Source: ZC4RG29 sp964521255
GTDB lineage: Bacteria > Bacteroidota > Bacteroidia > Cytophagales > Cyclobacteriaceae
Direction: 5' to 3'
NCBI GenBank assembly: GCA_964521255.1
Contig: CAZFRM010000053.1
Span: 1 to 7,214 of the forward strand
Length of the DNA: 7,214 bases
Each line of letters opens with the position of its first letter. The first letter of the stretch is position 1. Shown here in pieces: positions 5,595-7,214 of the stretch. The translations under genes and the position numbers were made by a program. The notes under the pieces were generated by a model. It was not told the DNA's origin and made no database searches. It worked only from the letters and a program-made list of their open reading frames with translations.

Positions 5595-6150
5595 TTAGCA
5601 CCATTCCTCTATTCTTCCAATTAGCTTTGCCTCATTTACACCCAAATTTTTAAATATCAGATGCATCTTAATATTTCCTAAAGCACCTTCGACTTTGAAT
5701 GTAACTTCGTAGTCATTATTGAAATTTCGGAAACATGCTCGAAGGGGTCTGTATGTTCTTGAGAATCCAAATTTGTTTCTAATCTCAATGACATTTCTAG
5801 CTAGAAAAAATGGCTGTAATGTTGATTTAAACAAATAGGGAAAATCAGATCTTACCGTGATAAGTGCAAACTCTTCTGATAAAAAAATTGTACACCTATC
5901 TAATCCTGTTGGAGATGGGAAATTATTCTTCCATCCACTTTCCTCAGTACTAACAGTTCTGATATCTTTCAAAGTTGACTGGATACGCGGTTTGATTCTA
6001 TTTACTAAAATTTGCTGTTGCCTGGAATATCCCATTGATACCAGATAGTAAATCACAAAAAAAATTGACAGAACCCCCAGCGTGGAAATAATTATTACTG
6101 CAATCATATTTCAAAAAACATTAATTTACTTTGACCCAGGACACAAATGG
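5592..6150 (-). repeat. Direct repeat copy 2: immunity-like gene plus toxin-gene tail
   Basis: This is the second copy of 578-1138. Homology runs from just past the gene's stop codon, through the gene and its AAATATG start context, into about 30 nt of RHS 3'-end sequence, but no further into the toxin gene. Confidence 0.9.
5595..6107 (-). CDS. Putative membrane-anchored immunity protein, copy 2 (orphan)
   Basis: This is a 170-residue paralogue of 581-1093 with the same N-terminal membrane segment (IAVIIISTLGVLSIFFVIYY) and the same ending (RIEEWC). Residues 86-154 are identical, and their codons are identical too. Differences cluster in residues 3-82 (N20Y, K25M, C41R, G53S and others). No toxin gene precedes it, only the last few codons of one (6122-6158), so it is an orphan. 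Its ATG overlaps the TGA of the leader-C ORF (ATGA, 6104-6107), which would couple its translation to a short signal-peptide ORF. The frame is intact, suggesting selection for retained immunity; this is inference. Confidence 0.7.
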   Translation of the reverse strand: MIAVIIISTLGVLSIFFVIYYLVSMGYSRQQQILVNRIKPRIQSTLKDIRTVSTEESGWKNNFPSPTGLDRCTIFLSEEFALITVRSDFPYLFKSTLQPFFLARNVIEIRNKFGFSRTYRPLRACFRNFNNDYEVTFKVEGALGNIKMHLIFKNLGVNEAKLIGRIEEWC

Positions 6151-6158
6151 TTTTCCTC
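6122..6158 (-). repeat. Toxin-gene tail repeat, third copy
   Basis: This copy corresponds to the 3' end of the RHS gene, where CCATTTTTGTCTCCTGGGTC encodes PFLSPGS. Here it is a cut piece between palindrome R3 and the orphan immunity-like gene, with its frame lost by a small deletion. It marks where the toxin gene was removed or replaced. Confidence 0.65.
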
Positions 6159-6195
6159 AGAAGCGGCAGTCCCCGAAGCGGGAGAGTCTGCGGAG
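6156..6195. repeat. GC-rich palindromic repeat R3
   Basis: It contains AGTCCCCGAAGCGGGAGA and TCTGCGGAGA, the same core as R1, with an eroded left arm (CTCAGAAGCGGCAG). It interrupts the signal peptide of leader copy C at the point where homology to copy B stops. Confidence 0.7.
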
Positions 6196-6201
6196 AAGGG
6201 A

Positions 6202-6337
6202 GAAAAATTAGAAAGACGGTAAGAATTGTTTTTCCGATCATTCGTTTCATCTGTTCATTTTTAATTTATCTATTGATATGTATAGTTCTTTAACTATTTC
6301 GTGCTTCCATCTTTGACGGTGAAGAACATCGGAAAGG
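6202..6337 (-). repeat. Leader repeat copy C
   Basis: This copy holds the hairpin ATAGTTAAAGAACTAT (6282-6297), the CATATCAATAGATAAATT block and the signal-peptide start. It differs from copy B at few positions. The outer inverted repeat is imperfect here (CTTTGACG with CGGAAAG). It begins about 25 nt after the stop of the lipoprotein gene at 6362. Confidence 0.75.
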
Positions 6338-6361
6338 AACGTCGACAATGACGGCTATCCA

Positions 6362-6835
6362 CTAAGACTTCCCTTTGATATAGAGTCTGCAACGATAAAT
6401 GAATGTAGTATCAACTGGACTACTGTTTTTTTTAAAATCAATGTTGAAATCAGTCTGCCACTGATACTCAATTATTTCGTCTGATGACAAGTTGGGTATG
6501 TCAATTCCAAACTCAATAAGTGCTGTGTCACCATTCATTTTTGGAATTTTTGTAGCTCTTGAATAATAATCAGTTGGGTCCTTGTGCTCCGCATACCTTA
6601 TATCCAAGTAGTCGTTAATACCGTTTGAGAGTGCAACCTTATAAAGGCTATCCCTGGTTAAATAGACTTTAGTTTTGAAAATACTTCCATTAAGAATTGT
6701 ATCTTCATCATTTTCAACCACTGGCATTATGACCGCACTTTCTATAGCATCGGATTGCCTTATTTCATTTCTACTTGTGCAAGCAAATGTTACTATTATT
6801 AGTAACATAATAAAGTGATACTTACTCATTGTCAT
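6362..6835 (-). CDS. Predicted lipoprotein of unknown function, about 157 aa
   Basis: ATG 6835 (MTMSKYHF) or ATG 6829 is the likely start; a TTG at 6841 merely abuts the previous stop. The signal sequence ends with lipobox VTFAC (Cys19 counted from ATG 6835). The mature part begins TSRNEIRQSDAIESAV and then looks like beta strands: DTILNGSIFKTKVYLTRDS, GDTALIEFGIDIP, EIIEYQWQTDFNIDF, TFIYRCRLYIKGKS. The 'NGSxFKTKVYL' strand weakly recalls beta-sandwich domains of Bacteroidota envelope proteins such as GldM. That is a low-confidence resemblance. The gene follows the remnant at 6842-7122 with almost no gap and may once have been co-translated with it. Confidence 0.6.
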   Translation of the reverse strand: MTMSKYHFIMLLIIVTFACTSRNEIRQSDAIESAVIMPVVENDEDTILNGSIFKTKVYLTRDSLYKVALSNGINDYLDIRYAEHKDPTDYYSRATKIPKMNGDTALIEFGIDIPNLSSDEIIEYQWQTDFNIDFKKNSSPVDTTFIYRCRLYIKGKS

Positions 6836-6841
6836 TCCCAA

Positions 6842-7122
6842 TTAAGTTACCCCATTATCTATTTCTCTTCTGATAATTTTCCATTCAGTCTGACTTAATT
6901 TAACCGAATCTGTTCGATATATTTTACCCTTATCAAAGAATACTTCTTTTCTGATTTCTGCCTCTGCGCCATTTGCAGTTCTGTTCAATTTGTCCCATGC
7001 ATCTATTAAGAAAACCGGCAATCCTATTCTGACTCCTCTACTCTCCTTCTTAATAAATCTAAACTTTCAACAGAGTCACTGCCCATTAGAAAATAATCAT
7101 ACAGCTCTTTATACTTACTTCT
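6842..7122 (-). pseudogene. Frameshifted, 5'-truncated gene remnant behind leader copy D
   Basis: The upstream frame (7122-7024) reads SKYKELYDYFLMGSDSVESL and then DLLRRRVEESE before a stop. The second frame (7066-6842) reads SRGVRIGLPVFLIDAWDKLN, RTANGAEAEIRKEVFFDKG and KIYRTDSVKLSQTEWKIIRR. They overlap around 7040, where the coding appears to pass from one to the other by one indel. There is no start: the frame opens directly at the edge of the leader repeat, so the 5' end was cut off there. The second frame's stop sits 6 nt before the lipoprotein ATG. Family unknown. Confidence 0.5.
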
Positions 7123-7160
7123 TTAACTATTCGTGCTTCCATCTTTGCCGGCGAAGAACA
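7119..7160 (-). repeat. Leader repeat copy D (outer part only)
   Basis: TTCTTTAACTAT, CGTGCTTCCATCTTTGCCGG and GAAGAACA match copies A and C, with one T missing after ACTAT. Homology stops inside the ATAGTTAAAGAACTAT hairpin, so the break with the adjoining gene remnant falls within that hairpin. Between here and the window edge (7161-7214) I see nothing I can support. Confidence 0.6.
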
Positions 7161-7214
7161 CTGTAAGCACCCGACCAAGTACATTAGGGGCAAATTACTT
7201 CCTGCGGTAGCAGA

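Larger units (their letters stand above)
6104..6250 (-). pseudogene. Outer-membrane protein signal-peptide remnant (leader copy C), 48 codons
   Basis: It starts at ATG 6250: MKRMIGKTILTVFLIF, nearly identical to copy B. Inside the signal peptide the frame enters palindrome R3 (LPSPQTLPLRGLPLL) and then the toxin-tail repeat (RKTICVLGQSKLMFFEI). It stops at TGA 6106-6104, overlapping the start of the immunity-like gene. No mature barrel sequence remains. It is either a dead scar or a short coupled leader peptide. Confidence 0.7.

Noticed and set aside
6836..6841. TTG as start of the lipoprotein gene
   Set aside because: ATG codons at 6835 and 6829 give a normal lipoprotein signal; the TTG simply follows the previous stop codon.
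364..7160. Integron-like cassette array with attC sites
   Set aside because: The recurring element includes coding sequence of a barrel protein, lacks GTTRRRY/RYYYAAC box pairs, and no tyrosine integrase is in the window.
7086..7214. Partial 43-codon frame running in from the right edge
   Set aside because: It crosses the leader repeat out of any known frame and contains no recognisable sequence; too little to support.

Overview
The window looks like an accessory region of a Bacteroidota genome, probably of the Cytophagales or Flavobacteriia type. I infer this from three things: the low-GC coding style without clear Shine-Dalgarno sites, the outer-membrane beta-barrel (PorT/OMP_b-brl_2-like) signal peptides, and an RHS/YD core ending in SPY...N-PISG-DPDGG. 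Every gene I can support lies on the minus strand, so the locus reads from 7214 down to 1. The plus-strand open frames are shadows. There is no rRNA, tRNA, CRISPR array or recognisable transposase.

Read in the direction of transcription: (i) 7214-6842 holds a short leader repeat (copy D) joined to a frameshifted gene remnant. (ii) 6835-6362 is a small lipoprotein gene. (iii) 6337-6104 is leader copy C, the 5' end of an outer-membrane protein gene, broken by a GC-rich palindrome and joined to a 37-nt toxin-gene tail. It runs by an ATGA overlap into a membrane-anchored putative immunity gene (5595-6107). (iv) 5594-3101 is a string of small genes and wrecks: an acidic 122-aa protein, a frameshifted fragment, a fragment with a GAGHH motif, a 67-aa protein, a second frameshifted gene, a 198-aa lipoprotein and a 120-aa single-pass membrane protein. 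(v) 3087-2659 is leader copy B, again running by ATGA overlap into the RHS gene. (vi) 2662-1112 is a truncated RHS 'tip' with a variable C-terminal domain, followed by a second copy of the putative immunity gene (581-1093). (vii) 565-331 is leader copy A, and 267-1 is the start of another outer-membrane beta-barrel gene that leaves the window.

My reading is a polymorphic-toxin decay and exchange locus: an orphan RHS tip with its putative immunity gene, a duplicated orphan immunity copy, and a graveyard of small immunity-like and toxin-like pieces. The unusual part is the joints. At least three blocks are headed by the same 5' piece of an outer-membrane protein gene (upstream region, small hairpins, start codon and signal peptide). 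Two of these leader ORFs end exactly on the start codon of the cargo gene. Functions of the toxin domain and the small proteins are inferred from position and architecture; I do not recognise their families.
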